DNA of 64,000 bases from Bacillota bacterium. Lineage in GTDB: Bacteria; Bacillota; Ch66; Ch109. The stretch spans positions 124,001 to 188,000 of the forward strand of contig JABLWZ010000008.1 of NCBI GenBank assembly GCA_013178275.1, read 5' to 3'. A program made the position numbers and the translations under genes. The notes beneath the pieces are model-generated. The model made no database searches. It saw only the letters and a program-made list of their open reading frames with translations, and was not told where the DNA came from. Position 1 is the first letter of the stretch. Each line of letters starts with the position of its first letter. Below are positions 42,370-51,188 of this stretch, in pieces.

Positions 42370-43935
42370 ATGGCTCTATCTGTTGTATTGACTCTGCTTC
42401 CGATTTTGCTGATCGTGGCACTCATGACCTGGAAGCGTGTGGCGGCGGACCTTAGTGGTATTGCAGGATGGTTGTTTACCCTTCTCATCGCTTTTCTCTT
42501 TTTCCACACCTCAATCGAATTGGGACTTCGTGCAAGCCTGGCTGGCATCATTTCTTCTTTTCCGGTATCCCTGATGGTGGTGACCTCTCTGCTGCAGATC
42601 AGCTTCATGGAGGCCACCGGGGCCCTGAAGCGGATCGCGGTCTTCATCAAGACCTTCGCTTCCTCCGACCAGGCAGTGCAGATAATGCTCATCAACGTAG
42701 GGGCTGGGACCCTGCTGGTGGCGGTGGGGGCGACCCCGGTCTCCATCCTGCCGCCGATCATGATCGCGCTGGGATACTCGACCTTCGTGGCGGTGGCCCT
42801 GCCCGCGATCGGGTTCGACGCGCTGTGCACCTTCGCCCTGCTCGGGGCCCCGCTGGTGGTATACTCTGACCTGACCGGGACCCCCCTGGTGCAGTCCGCC
42901 CAGGTGTTCGCCAAGTTCCTGCCCGTGATTTCCACCCTGATCGGGTTCGGGATGCTGTGGATCGTCGGCCGGATGGAGCTGGTCAAGAAAGGCTTCATTC
43001 CCTGCCTGCTGGCGGGCGTGACCAACGGCGGGGTGGCGGTGATCATGAGCCACCTTACTTTCCTGCCGCCAAGTTCCATGGTGCTAATCGGCGTGGTGGC
43101 GGGAGCCTGCACCATGCTGATGATGCTGCTCTACCTGAAGCTGACCGGCAAACCGATCATCGATCGCTCTATCTTAACCGCTGAGGACCGACAGGTGGAG
43201 AAAGGGATGTCCCTGGGGGTAGCGCTCTCGCCGTGGATAATCCTGGTTGTCTCCTGTATGGTCATCAATTTTTACAAGCCCCTGGGTGATTTCTTATCGG
43301 TCAACTTTGCCATGCCGATCTCCGTCATCCAGGGCCAGGTGATCAAGACCCGCATGCTGTGGAACGCCTACACCTGGGTCCTGATCAGCACTATCGCGGC
43401 GGCGGTCTTCATCCGCCCCACCAGCGAGGCCTGGAAGGATTCGTTGAAAAAGTGGGCAAAGCGGGCGCCGAGGCCTTTTATATCGGCAGCTATATTCTTC
43501 GCCATCGCCTTCGTGATGAACAACTCCGGGTACCAGATGGCGAATGGGACCTGGAAGCTGGTCGAAAACAGCTCCAACATGATCTGGGTGCTGGCCCGGA
43601 GCTCGGCCGACGCCTTCGGGGCTCTCTACCCCTTCATCAGCGGATACCTCGGGCTCTTCGGAGGTTTCATCAGCGGCAGCGAGGCCTCGACCATCGCCAT
43701 GTTTACCAAGTACCACATCGAGACCTCCAGGCTGCTTAACGTCAGCCCGCTGATCGTTACCGCGGCCACGGCCATCGGCGGCGGCCTGGCGAGCGTGATA
43801 TCCCCCGCCAAGCTGCAGAACGCGGCGGCCACCATCGACGCCCTAGGGATCGAGAGCGAAGTCATCAAGACGGCGTTCGTGATTTCCGCACTGATGACCC
43901 TGGTCGCGGCTGTGATGGCTATGTTCCTGGCTTAG
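42370..43935 (+). CDS. L-lactate permease (LctP family)
   Basis: A 521-residue protein with about 12-14 membrane helices, laid out like LctP/GlcA. It opens LTLLPILLIVALMTWKR and has AVGATPVSILPPIMIALGY, FALLGAPLVVYSDLTGTP and, near the end, the conserved FGGFISGSEASTIAMFTKYH and LASVISPAKLQNAAATID. Predicted to import lactate or glycolate with protons. Lactate is a common electron donor for anaerobic Clostridia, which fits the host. An intrinsic terminator follows. Confidence 0.92.
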   Translation: MALSVVLTLLPILLIVALMTWKRVAADLSGIAGWLFTLLIAFLFFHTSIELGLRASLAGIISSFPVSLMVVTSLLQISFMEATGALKRIAVFIKTFASSDQAVQIMLINVGAGTLLVAVGATPVSILPPIMIALGYSTFVAVALPAIGFDALCTFALLGAPLVVYSDLTGTPLVQSAQVFAKFLPVISTLIGFGMLWIVGRMELVKKGFIPCLLAGVTNGGVAVIMSHLTFLPPSSMVLIGVVAGACTMLMMLLYLKLTGKPIIDRSILTAEDRQVEKGMSLGVALSPWIILVVSCMVINFYKPLGDFLSVNFAMPISVIQGQVIKTRMLWNAYTWVLISTIAAAVFIRPTSEAWKDSLKKWAKRAPRPFISAAIFFAIAFVMNNSGYQMANGTWKLVENSSNMIWVLARSSADAFGALYPFISGYLGLFGGFISGSEASTIAMFTKYHIETSRLLNVSPLIVTAATAIGGGLASVISPAKLQNAAATIDALGIESEVIKTAFVISALMTLVAAVMAMFLA

Positions 43936-43944
43936 AACCATTAT

Positions 43945-43987
43945 AAATGACCTGGGGACCTTCGGGTTTTGCCCGGGTCATTTTTTC
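43945..43987 (+). terminator. Terminator of the lactate permease gene
   Basis: AAATGACCTGGG and CCCGGGTCATTT pair with little mismatch, followed by TTTT. Confidence 0.85.
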
Positions 43988-44146
43988 CATTTTTTTGCTC
44001 CCGGCAGAATAAAAATTCCTCAAAGGGGCATAATTTTAATAAAAATTTACGAATTATCGACATTTCGTCCTAGAGCAAGAAGGATTTTCTAAGTTTAGTG
44101 TCGAATAAAGCATGGAAAAATTTTCATAAACAAAGGAGGAATTGTT

Positions 44147-44449
44147 TTGAATAAGACCGAGTTGATAGCGGCCGTAGCCAAAGAAGCAGAAGTAACCAAG
44201 AAAAATGCTGAGGCTATTCTGAACGCCTTCTTCAAGACCGTCGGTGCGACCTTGAAGGACGGAAACCAGGTCTCCATTATCGGATTCGGAACGTTCAAGA
44301 CCGCGAAGCGCAGTGAGCGCAAAGGTCGCGACATCCGTACCGGTAAGGAAATCAAGATTCCGGCAATGACGGTTCCTGCGTTCAAGCCTGGTAAAAACCT
44401 GAAAGAAGCGGTTTTCACCAAGCCGAAAGGAAAGAAGGCTAAGAAGTAG
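44147..44449 (+). CDS. hup: HU-type DNA-binding protein
   Basis: A 100-residue histone-like protein. The HU signature is intact: MNKTELIAAVAKEAEVTKKN, ISIIGFGTF-type VSIIGFGTFKTAKRSERKGR, the arm residues GRDIRTGKEIKIPAMTVPAF and FKPGKNLKEAV. A Lys-rich tail (KPKGKKAKK) extends it beyond the usual 90 residues. The start is TTG 44147, behind a strong GGAGG. Acts as a nucleoid-bending homodimer. A terminator follows about 90 bp later. Confidence 0.97.
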   Translation: MNKTELIAAVAKEAEVTKKNAEAILNAFFKTVGATLKDGNQVSIIGFGTFKTAKRSERKGRDIRTGKEIKIPAMTVPAFKPGKNLKEAVFTKPKGKKAKK

Positions 44450-44537
44450 GGTTATTTCTGGATCAGCTCGTACCTAGGTTTTTATTCGCACAATTCTGGG
44501 ATGGTAACAAGAAAATCCGACATAAGAGGGAAAAAAT

Positions 44538-44562
44538 AAAAGGCAGGTTACCTGCCTTTTTT
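44538..44562 (+). terminator. Terminator downstream of hup
   Basis: AAAGGCAGG-TTA-CCTGCCTTT is a perfect 9-bp stem with a 3-nt loop, followed by TTTCTTTT. Confidence 0.9.
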
Positions 44563-44620
44563 CTTTTCCCTTTTTCTTGTTTTAAGCCTCGTCACCCAAC
44601 GGGTGCCCCCGCTTCCTGGC

Positions 44621-44938
44621 TCAGTTCTTTTTCAGTATCCTCCCCTGGTCCCCCAGGTGACGGACCACGGCCAGGAAGGCCGGGTGCCGCCTGAACCAGC
44701 CCTCATCCCGCAGCCGGTAATAGGCCTCGAAGTCATCGACGCTGCTGGTAAGGGCCCGGTATACGACCTCCGCCCGCTCCCCGATGTAGCTGTCGACGAT
44801 CTCCCGCCCCCGTTCGGTACTCTCCCCGTCCGGTCCTATGTACCCCGAATCCGAAAGCACCCTCCTCTCCTCAGCGGATATGCTGGAGGGGGGGTTTCGC
44901 AGCGCCAGGAACAGCTCTTCCTTATCCAGTGCCGGCAC
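44621..44938 (-). CDS. Unknown small helical protein
   Basis: A 105-residue, mostly helical charged protein (EELFLALRNPPSSISAEERR, then GDQGRILKKN). No family recognised. It directly follows the L-2-hydroxyglutarate oxidase-like gene (5-bp spacing) and is read in the same direction. Ribosome binding site not obvious; it may be translated by coupling from the upstream gene. Confidence 0.6.
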   Translation of the reverse strand: MPALDKEELFLALRNPPSSISAEERRVLSDSGYIGPDGESTERGREIVDSYIGERAEVVYRALTSSVDDFEAYYRLRDEGWFRRHPAFLAVVRHLGDQGRILKKN

Positions 44939-44943
44939 CTCCT

Positions 44944-46074
44944 CTACGCCGTTTCCAGCAGGCCTCCCACCCGCCTGGCGATGCTCAGGCAGGACGTCAG
45001 CCCGGGAGACTCGATCCCCACCAGGCTGATCACCCCAGGGAGTCCTTTATCCGCTTCGTGGCGGATGATAAAATCGCGGAAGGGTTCCCCCGGTCCCTGC
45101 AGTTTGGGCCGGATCCCCGCCTGGTCGGGCTGCAGGTCCTCCATCTCCAGGAAGGGGAGGTACGAACGGACAGCCTCGTAAAACTCCGGGAGGTGCTCAA
45201 TATCCACCGAGTAATCGAGTTCATCCACATAGAACGCGTTGGGCCCGAAGCGAAGCCTCCCGTCGATGGTCTTGGTGGCGTGGATGCCCAGGCCCTTCAG
45301 GTCCTTAAGGGGTGGGGGATAGATGTGCCGGGAAACCATCCGCGACTTCTGGTTGGAGACCGCGAAGTATATGCCCTTGCAGGGGTAGATGCGGTACCCC
45401 TCCCTCTCCACGTCGATCCCCAGCCAGGAGGCGATCTGGTCGGCATGCAGCCCGGCCGAGTTTATCAGCCAGCGGCAGGCCATCGAATCGAACCTCCCGT
45501 CAGGCTGTCGGAAGACGACCCGGTAGCGGTCCGCCGCCGGTTCTATCCCTATGACCTCGTGGCGGTAGGCCATCATCGCCCCTCCCGCGCGGGCCTGCCG
45601 CTCCAGCTGGGCCATCAGCCGGTGCGAGTCGATGATCCCGGTGGAAGGAGACTTGACCGCGGCGATTGCCCGGACCCCCGGCTCCAGAGTGGATACCTGG
45701 TCCCGTGCCAGCCACTCCAGGTCCTTTACCCCGTTTTCCAGCCCCTGCCGTAAGACCCCGGAGAGCGGCTCGACCTCCGACTCGTCACGGGCGATGATCA
45801 GCTTCTCGGTCCGCTGATGGGGTATCCCCCACTCCCGGCAGAACTGGTACAGCAGCCGGTTCCCCTCGGTACAGAGTTCGGACTTCAGACTCCCGGCGGG
45901 ATAGTAGATGCCCGCGTGGATGACTTCGCTGTTGCGGCTGGACGTCTCCTGCCCGAACCGCGGGTTCCTCTCGACCAGGGATATTGATAGAGACTTGCCG
46001 AAGCGCCGTGTAAGTTCCGCGGTTACAGCCAGTCCGACCACACCTGCTCCGATTACTACTGCATCTACTTCCAT
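44944..46074 (-). CDS. FAD-dependent L-2-hydroxyglutarate oxidase-like enzyme
   Basis: A 376-residue DAO-type flavoprotein. Start at ATG 46074 with the FAD-binding opening MEVDAVVIGAGVVGLAVTAE. Next come QETSSRNSEVIHAGIYYPAG, LINSAGLHADQIA, YPCKGIYFAVSNQKSRMV and the C-terminal GIESPGLTSCLSIAR. These blocks match LhgO/YgaF-type enzymes that oxidise L-2-hydroxyglutarate, but 2-hydroxy acid or glycerol-3-phosphate-like substrates are also possible. ATG 46092 is an alternative start that would add six residues. Confidence 0.85.
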   Translation of the reverse strand: MEVDAVVIGAGVVGLAVTAELTRRFGKSLSISLVERNPRFGQETSSRNSEVIHAGIYYPAGSLKSELCTEGNRLLYQFCREWGIPHQRTEKLIIARDESEVEPLSGVLRQGLENGVKDLEWLARDQVSTLEPGVRAIAAVKSPSTGIIDSHRLMAQLERQARAGGAMMAYRHEVIGIEPAADRYRVVFRQPDGRFDSMACRWLINSAGLHADQIASWLGIDVEREGYRIYPCKGIYFAVSNQKSRMVSRHIYPPPLKDLKGLGIHATKTIDGRLRFGPNAFYVDELDYSVDIEHLPEFYEAVRSYLPFLEMEDLQPDQAGIRPKLQGPGEPFRDFIIRHEADKGLPGVISLVGIESPGLTSCLSIARRVGGLLETA

Positions 46075-46286
46075 AAAACACCCCAATAACATTTTCGTAC
46101 TTTTTAGAATTTACCGCGCAATTTTCTTTACAACTTTTACGATATTGAGTATAACATATATAAAGGGAGTCTAAATCATCCAAGTTAAGCACTCACCTGG
46201 GACCCCACAGCCTGCCAAACCGCCCCGACAGAAAGACTCTTCTAGATAGAACGTCATCATGTTTTTAGCAAAGGATGTGAAGTCAC

Positions 46287-46700
46287 ATGATTAATCAGTA
46301 TACCCATTTTACCTTCATCGATCTGAACATCTACCCGTCGCCGGTCGACGAACTGGGGAAGGTAATCCGTTCCCGCCGTCACCGGGTTCTGGAGGTCGTC
46401 AAGGTCGAGCCCCCGGATGAGGAGCGCACCATCATCTACTGCATCCTGTTGAAGTCCTCGATCGCGGACAGCAACAGCGCAGTGGTTTACTTTATCAGCG
46501 TGCGGCCCGGCGAGAGCCGGCAGAACCAGCTCATCGAACTTTTCTCCCGCAACCAGATCCGGGTGGTCGATTCCGTGCCCGACCAGCCGCAGTCCAAAAA
46601 GATCAGGGATACGGAACGGCTGATCAGAAAAGCCGACACCGTGGTCGACAAGAACCCCCAATACGAGTATTTGGAGAGGAAGATAAAGGAGACAGCGTAA
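46287..46700 (+). CDS. Unknown 137-residue protein
   Basis: An alpha/beta protein (YTHFTFIDLNIYPSPVDELG, then TIIYCILLKSSIADSNSAVV). The Arg/Lys-rich C-terminal helix is YLERKIKE-like. No family recognised. It starts at ATG 46287, preceded by GGATGTGAAGTCAC. The divergent gene at 44944-46074 shares its upstream region. Confidence 0.6.
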   Translation: MINQYTHFTFIDLNIYPSPVDELGKVIRSRRHRVLEVVKVEPPDEERTIIYCILLKSSIADSNSAVVYFISVRPGESRQNQLIELFSRNQIRVVDSVPDQPQSKKIRDTERLIRKADTVVDKNPQYEYLERKIKETA

Positions 46701-47048
46701 CTGGACACAAATAACGTACCAATTAATAGAGACTTGGCTACCAAATAACCTACCTTTGGGGTAGCATGACCAAACTGCACTAACTAACAAAGTCAAGCAC
46801 AACTTTATAGCTTCGACCCCAGATGTGTAGTCATTTCCGAAGCAGTAAACCCTCGGTAAAAAAATAACCTTACCTCCGACCCCAAATGTATACTTATTTC
46901 CACAGCACTACTTTAAAACCTCATAAAAATCCAAAAACCGCCCCCGGCGGTTTTTATTTTATTTGGTACCTTATTAGTATCAATTTAATCAGTTCTCCCC
47001 ATATTAGTTTAAACCGCATTTGTAATACCACAAAAAGGAGGGCTAGGC
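46701..47048. other. Intergenic region with a 32-bp direct repeat
   Basis: CGACCCCAGATGTGTAGTCA then TTTCCGAAGCAG (46814-46845) recurs at 46876-46907 with about eight changes (CGACCCCAAATGTATACTTA then TTTCCACAGCAC). A further GACCCC/GGGGTAG match lies near 46745. No gene is supported. The repeats may be protein binding sites. Confidence 0.45.
46933..46960 (+). terminator. Intrinsic terminator between the 46.3 and 47.0 kb genes
   Basis: AAAAACCGCC and GGCGGTTTTT form a perfect 10-bp stem with a 3-nt loop, followed by an AT-rich tract. Confidence 0.85.
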
Positions 47049-47303
47049 ATGGACACTGTTTTTTTACTGATCGGCGACCGGGTGGAAAGCGCGGTGCGGG
47101 TGCAGTCGATCCTGAGCCAGAACGGCGATATCATCCGCACCCGGCTGGGCATCAACCGTGAGATCGGGCGCAAGGACATGGAGGCCTCGGGTTTCGTTTT
47201 CCTGGAGCTGTGCGCGGACGAGAGTCGAGTCGACTCGCTGGTGAAGGAACTGAACTCCCTGGAGAGGGTCAGGGCGGAGCACCTCAGGATCGAGCTACCC
47301 TGA
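47049..47303 (+). CDS. TM1266-like ACT-fold regulator
   Basis: An 84-residue small alpha/beta protein. RVQSILSQNGDIIRTRLGIN is close to the ILSEYGDIIxxRxGI block of the TM1266 family, which has an ACT-like/NikR C-domain fold and is described as a putative regulator of iron-only hydrogenase or other systems. The rest (LCADESRVDSLVKELNSLERV) fits the same ferredoxin-like fold. A strong ribosome binding site (AAAAAGGAGGGCTAGGC) precedes the ATG. No hydrogenase genes lie in the window. Confidence 0.7.
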   Translation: MDTVFLLIGDRVESAVRVQSILSQNGDIIRTRLGINREIGRKDMEASGFVFLELCADESRVDSLVKELNSLERVRAEHLRIELP

Positions 47304-47350
47304 TGCCAGGATAGAGAGGGCTTTCCCCCTGCGCGCTGGCAGGCCGGCGG

Positions 47351-47596
47351 TCAGTTCCAGATCCTTTCCAGGACCCAGACCTCCCCGATCCGGGCCAGAT
47401 CACAGATCATCCCCTTGCCGGTGGTGCACTGGTAGCGCACCGTCTCCGGGTCGGGAAAGAGCGTGTCGCTGGTCGGTTTCGACTGCTTTTGTATAGCCTG
47501 GGTTATCGGTTTCCACCGTCCCCGCCAGTAAAAGGCGGTCGGACGGCCTTTGTCATCGGTCTGGACCTGAGTCGGTCGATTATAGTATTGGCTCAT
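47351..47596 (-). CDS. DUF6504-like small protein
   Basis: An 81-residue protein beginning YYNRPTQVQTDDKGRPTAFY and ending WVLERIWN. The repeated W(R/K)xxxP and closing V-W-V-L-E-R pattern resembles the DUF6504 family, found beside DNA-repair genes. No such neighbours are visible here. Assignment is tentative. Confidence 0.55.
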   Translation of the reverse strand: MSQYYNRPTQVQTDDKGRPTAFYWRGRWKPITQAIQKQSKPTSDTLFPDPETVRYQCTTGKGMICDLARIGEVWVLERIWN

Positions 47597-47735
47597 GACA
47601 TCACCTTGGGATATTATAACAGATGGGACCTAATACCGGTAGGAGAACAAGCTTACGGAAAGGCCCCGTCGAGGTATATCGCTTAAGGAGTGTACTACGC
47701 CAATATAAATCTAGGAAATACGAGGTGTTTGAGTT

Positions 47736-47924
47736 TTGGACCTGCTAGGAAACTTCAGCCGTGAGTGGGACATACTGGCCAGTGCCCCCGCGACATTCAT
47801 CTTCTCCGTGGTCGTGGCCTTCAGCGCGGCCTACTTCGTCGCCCGGCTGCGCTACGAGTCCCTGCTCAAATCCAAGGACCAGGAAATCGAGCGGCTCACC
47901 CAGGGACGAGAACAGCACCGGTAG
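47736..47924 (+). CDS. Small membrane protein with C-terminal coiled coil
   Basis: A 62-residue protein. One membrane helix lies at about residues 18-38 (PATFIFSVVVAFSAAYFVA), followed by RYESLLKSKDQEIERLTQGR, a short charged helix. Start TTG 47736, after CGAGGTGTTTGAGTT. It is placed 29 bp before the HIT gene. Function unknown. Confidence 0.5.
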   Translation: MDLLGNFSREWDILASAPATFIFSVVVAFSAAYFVARLRYESLLKSKDQEIERLTQGREQHR

Positions 47925-47953
47925 CGATCAAGAATGAATGGAGGGTAATCGAA

Positions 47954-48346
47954 ATGGAGCCACGCACGGACCCCTGCCCGTTTTGCGCGCTGCTGGGGAG
48001 CGCCGGCATGGTCGCCGAGCACAAAACGGTCTTCGCGGTTTTCGATATCGCCCCGTTTACACCCGGCCACCTGCTGGTGATAACCAAGCGCCATACTAAC
48101 AACTACCTCACCATGACCCCGGAGGAACGGACCGACGCGGGTGAACTCCTGAAGGAACTGAGTGAAAAAACCGTCGGGTCCGACCCGACCGTCCTCGGGT
48201 TCAACGTCGGAAGCAACTGCGGGGAGGCTGCGGGCCAGTCGGTGATGCACGCCCACATCCACCTGGTCCCCCGCCGCCGGGGAGACCGTCCCCGGTGGGG
48301 GAGAGCCCGGGGGTCACGGTCAGAATCCCGGCCGGTCGTTTCGTGA
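47954..48346 (+). CDS. HIT-family protein
   Basis: A 130-residue protein with the histidine-triad motif SVMHAHIHLVPRRRGD and the upstream PCPFC zinc site, FDIAPFTPGHLLVITKRHTN and GFNVGSNCGEAAGQS. HIT proteins hydrolyse or transfer nucleotide phosphates (Ap4A, AMP-lysine). The ATG at 47954 is preceded by GGAGGGTAATCGAA. The last ~20 residues (PRWGRARGSRSESRPVVS) do not look like the usual tail, and the +1 frame gives GVTVRIPAGRFVS, so a frameshift near 48290 is possible. Confidence 0.88.
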   Translation: MEPRTDPCPFCALLGSAGMVAEHKTVFAVFDIAPFTPGHLLVITKRHTNNYLTMTPEERTDAGELLKELSEKTVGSDPTVLGFNVGSNCGEAAGQSVMHAHIHLVPRRRGDRPRWGRARGSRSESRPVVS

Positions 48347-48452
48347 GCCCCGATGCCCGAGAAGACTGGTTCCCGGCCGATGCCAGATACCACCATGGAC
48401 ATCGGGACGTGATTTGTGTTATAAATACAGGTGGTTACCGGAATCTTTCCTT

Positions 48453-48581
48453 CGCCGCCCCCGTCCATGGGGGCGCTTTATTTTATTTACTAATACCGGG
48501 TTTAACATCGACGCCCCCATCCTTGGGGGCGATTATTTCTTCTGTTTTTTAAGTAACCATTAAAGCGCCGCCCTCATCCAT
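48453..48581. repeat. Tandem terminator-hairpin array, left part
   Basis: Repeated hairpin units: GCCCCCGTCCATGGGGGC-GCTTTATTTT, then CGCCCCCATCCTTGGGGGCG-ATTATTTCTTC-TGTTTTTTAAG, then GCGCCGCCCTCATCCAT. The last unit is cut by the transposon at 48581. The array resumes at 52158-52413. Unit length is about 112 bp, with two GC-rich hairpins each followed by T-rich sequence. Confidence 0.7.
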
Positions 48582-48607
48582 TAACGGGTTCACTTTTGAG
48601 GTGCAAA
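48582..48607 (+). repeat. Left terminal inverted repeat of the transposon
   Basis: 26 bp, perfectly complementary to the right end at 52132-52157. It is followed by A/C-rich sequence and then the insulating hairpin at 48625. Confidence 0.9.
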
Positions 48608-48624
48608 CAACAAAATAAAACAAT

Positions 48625-48666
48625 AAAACAGCGTACTAAATAACAAACATTTTAGTACGCTGTTTT
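48625..48666. terminator. Bidirectional 16-bp stem at the transposon's left end
   Basis: AAAACAGCGTACTAAA and TTTAGTACGCTGTTTT pair perfectly over 16 bp with a 10-nt loop, and T-runs lie on both strands. It probably blocks transcription entering the element. Confidence 0.8.
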
Positions 48667-48792
48667 TTGTTGCTCCATCCAGCTTATCAACCTTTTACTA
48701 ACCTAAAATAGCATTAAAATTAGCACATCAAATAGCAGAGATAATAAGTTAATTACCGGTGTTATTTGCTATGCGATTTGTGTCGATGTTTG

Positions 48793-48814
48793 GTATGCTA
48801 AAAAAGTGGCATAC
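48793..48814. promoter_or_regulatory. Likely operator upstream of the RHH-like gene
   Basis: GTATGC and GCATAC form an inverted repeat (6 bp each, 10 bp apart) directly between a TATGCT-type -10 region and the ribosome binding site GGAGGTAAAAAC. The adjacent gene encodes a possible DNA-binding protein, so autoregulation is plausible. Confidence 0.45.
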
Positions 48815-48835
48815 TATATAGCTGGAGGTAAAAAC

Positions 48836-49087
48836 ATGAACTTTATAACGCCTAAGAATAAAAAAGGACAAAAAATAACTTGGCTAATTTCGCATCAAAC
48901 CCGTCTTCTAGTTAAGCATTATGCCATGTATTCGGAGTATTCCGAGGATGAAGTGGTAGATGAATTCCTTAAAAACCTCTGGCTTGATGAAGGCTTTCAA
49001 AACTGGCTTGCAAAGAGAAGGAACAAGAAAAGACTACTTGATGGTTTCTTCTCGGCAAATATCAACCAGGTTGAGGAAGAGTTCTAA
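48836..49087 (+). CDS. Small helical, possibly RHH-type DNA-binding protein of the transposon
   Basis: An 83-residue protein (ATG 48836 behind GGAGGTAAAAAC). TWLISHQTRLLVKHYAMYSE then EYSEDEVVDEFLKNLW looks like a ribbon-helix-helix or small helical repressor fold. The tail is Lys/Arg-rich (WLAKRRNKKRLLDGFF). It ends 2 bp before the transposase ATG, so the two are co-translated. Probably a regulator or accessory factor of transposition. Confidence 0.6.
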   Translation: MNFITPKNKKGQKITWLISHQTRLLVKHYAMYSEYSEDEVVDEFLKNLWLDEGFQNWLAKRRNKKRLLDGFFSANINQVEEEF

Positions 49088-49089
49088 CT

Positions 49090-51039
49090 ATGAGCAGTAA
49101 AATAAAGCGTTTGGCTAAAAAAGAAGATAAGATAGCTGAAGTAATATGTCCTTTAACAGATGAAGAAATTCGACAGAGGCATACCGATTATCCTCTTTTA
49201 GCTCCAAATATTTTTGCAAAGAAGTATAGACATATTTTATATCGTCCGGTTAACTTCCTTATCCACGGGATACCACATGAAATACAGGTTAATTTTTGTA
49301 ACAATCCGTATTGTTCTTGGTATGGCTTAGACCAGTATCGTTTTGAGGATGTCCCAAATAAGCCTTATAGATACAGGTTAAAAGGCTCTGAAAGTAAGGA
49401 TATTCGTTGTAATCCAAGTCCTATAAGACAAGGAATTACTTGGGGTTGTTCTACCAATGTGATTTCCAATTGGTCCGTGGCCGAGGAGATAGTCCGTTTA
49501 GTAAAGGTGAATAGCGTCCTTGAGTGGCTTCCCTCCTATAATTTTCATAGAGAGGGCTGTGTAAATAATGTTTATACCCCTTTTAACAGCTCTGGTTATT
49601 TCTATCGTAGGGGCAAAAGTAGTTCTACCTCTCAGAAGTGGCAATGTAAGGTATGTAAGAAGATGACCAATACCCTGCCAGCTATAAGAGAGAGCTTTAA
49701 CTACCACCAAAAAAGGAACGATATCTTGCCTAGTTTTGCTCTGCAATTACTTAATAGAACTCCAGTAAAAAGGACTTGCGAGATTTTACAAATCTCTCCC
49801 AAAAACTATTATCATAAGTTAGAGTGGCTTTACCGGCGTTGTTTAGAATTCCTTGAAAGGCATGAAACGAAGGCTTTTCAAACTAAGAGCTTCGATAAGC
49901 TTTGGATAAATACTGACCAGTTTACCTACTATCTAAATAATGTCCGTAGGCATGGTCAAGGTGGAATTTATAATGATGACCTAGAAGATTTAATATTCCA
50001 GACTAAAGCGATAGTTAGTGCGGAGATGAAGAGTAGGTATGTCCTACGCTCCGACATCGCTTACGATTTCGATGTTACCCTAGAACAAATAAGGGAAGAT
50101 ACTCTACACTTTAGAGAGGACCACCTATATAAAGAGTTTTGTAAAAACACCAGGCTAAGACTCCCCATTTGTCCTCAACCTCCGATTCCTAATGATACTG
50201 AAACAGAGTTTGAGTATGAAACTGCTCTAAGAAAGTTCAACCTACGGGAGAGATATATCGGAGGGCTTCATGTCAATGCGACTTATACTACAACGGCTCA
50301 TTATTGGCTATTAAAGAAGATGGTAAAGTCTAATGAGTGGATGTTTGTAACGGATTTTGACCACGCAATTATCAACCCGATACACAGAGTATTTGCTCCT
50401 GAAATTAGAAACGGGTATGCCCACCACTTTATACACAGGATTATGCGGGAAAAAACTAAGAAACAAGCCTATAGTGAATATAGAGAAGCTCGGAAGTATC
50501 TCCGGTATTGGGGAGATGCCAACGAGGTATCTTCTTGTTCGTTGAATGAATTGGCTTATCTTTACCTAGTCGATGTTCTAAGGGGTAAGAAATTCTACGA
50601 ATTGGTTGATATAGACGGAGTGAAGTATCCGAAATGGGCAAATCAACCGATAAACCATCCCCTCCCCTCGATTGATGAAGGCTGGAGTTATTTAGACTGT
50701 ACTACTGATATTTCAGGTTATAGAGAGGAAGAATTGGCTAGAATGCTACTCAATGTAAACAGCCATGCTTCTAATGCTTTCCTGCAACAGATTAGGAGAA
50801 GGTTATCCATCCTAGAAAGACCTCTGCTGACCGCCAGGGGTGAGGGTAAAAGCTATATCTACGCTAACATCAATCCCCGTTATGCTCAGTATGCTTTGAC
50901 AATCCTAAGAACCTATTACAACTTTTGCTTTGCTTTCCGAACCGGAAGTGGAGAGAATAGAGTTCTTGCTACCCCTGCTCAGAGATTGGGGATTGCTAAG
51001 AAGCAGTATAACATCGAGGATATTATTTACTTCAAATAG
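49090..51039 (+). CDS. Large DDE-type transposase with N-terminal zinc fingers
   Basis: A 649-residue protein. The N-terminal ~200 residues have paired cysteines (NFCNNPYCSW, C107/C120, then QCKVCKKM at 186-189) suggesting zinc-binding DNA recognition. A catalytic-core pattern follows: WINTDQFTYYLN (Asp276), MFVTDFDHAIINPIH (Asp422/424) and a late Glu candidate in RRLSILERPLL (Glu577). It ends RVLATPAQRLGIAKKQYN, a tail common to several IS transposases. I do not recognise the IS family. It is longer than most IS transposases. It lies between perfect 26-bp inverted ends. Confidence 0.75.
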   Translation: MSSKIKRLAKKEDKIAEVICPLTDEEIRQRHTDYPLLAPNIFAKKYRHILYRPVNFLIHGIPHEIQVNFCNNPYCSWYGLDQYRFEDVPNKPYRYRLKGSESKDIRCNPSPIRQGITWGCSTNVISNWSVAEEIVRLVKVNSVLEWLPSYNFHREGCVNNVYTPFNSSGYFYRRGKSSSTSQKWQCKVCKKMTNTLPAIRESFNYHQKRNDILPSFALQLLNRTPVKRTCEILQISPKNYYHKLEWLYRRCLEFLERHETKAFQTKSFDKLWINTDQFTYYLNNVRRHGQGGIYNDDLEDLIFQTKAIVSAEMKSRYVLRSDIAYDFDVTLEQIREDTLHFREDHLYKEFCKNTRLRLPICPQPPIPNDTETEFEYETALRKFNLRERYIGGLHVNATYTTTAHYWLLKKMVKSNEWMFVTDFDHAIINPIHRVFAPEIRNGYAHHFIHRIMREKTKKQAYSEYREARKYLRYWGDANEVSSCSLNELAYLYLVDVLRGKKFYELVDIDGVKYPKWANQPINHPLPSIDEGWSYLDCTTDISGYREEELARMLLNVNSHASNAFLQQIRRRLSILERPLLTARGEGKSYIYANINPRYAQYALTILRTYYNFCFAFRTGSGENRVLATPAQRLGIAKKQYNIEDIIYFK

Positions 51040-51080
51040 TTTAGTTATCTTCCTCAAAAGAAAAGCTTTTAAAAAGTATT

Positions 51081-51110
51081 AAGGACACCCTTGGGTAGGT
51101 GGGTGTCCTT
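51081..51110. terminator. Terminator after the transposase gene
   Basis: AAGGACACCC and GGGTGTCCTT form a perfect 10-bp stem around a 10-nt loop, 40 bp after the stop. Little T follows on the plus strand, so termination may be partial. Confidence 0.6.
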
Positions 51111-51188
51111 GTCGCCATCCGGCTGTCAAATTAATTTATTGGTTAAGGTTAGTATACAATAGAACTTGTTAAAAGACAATAGATACTT

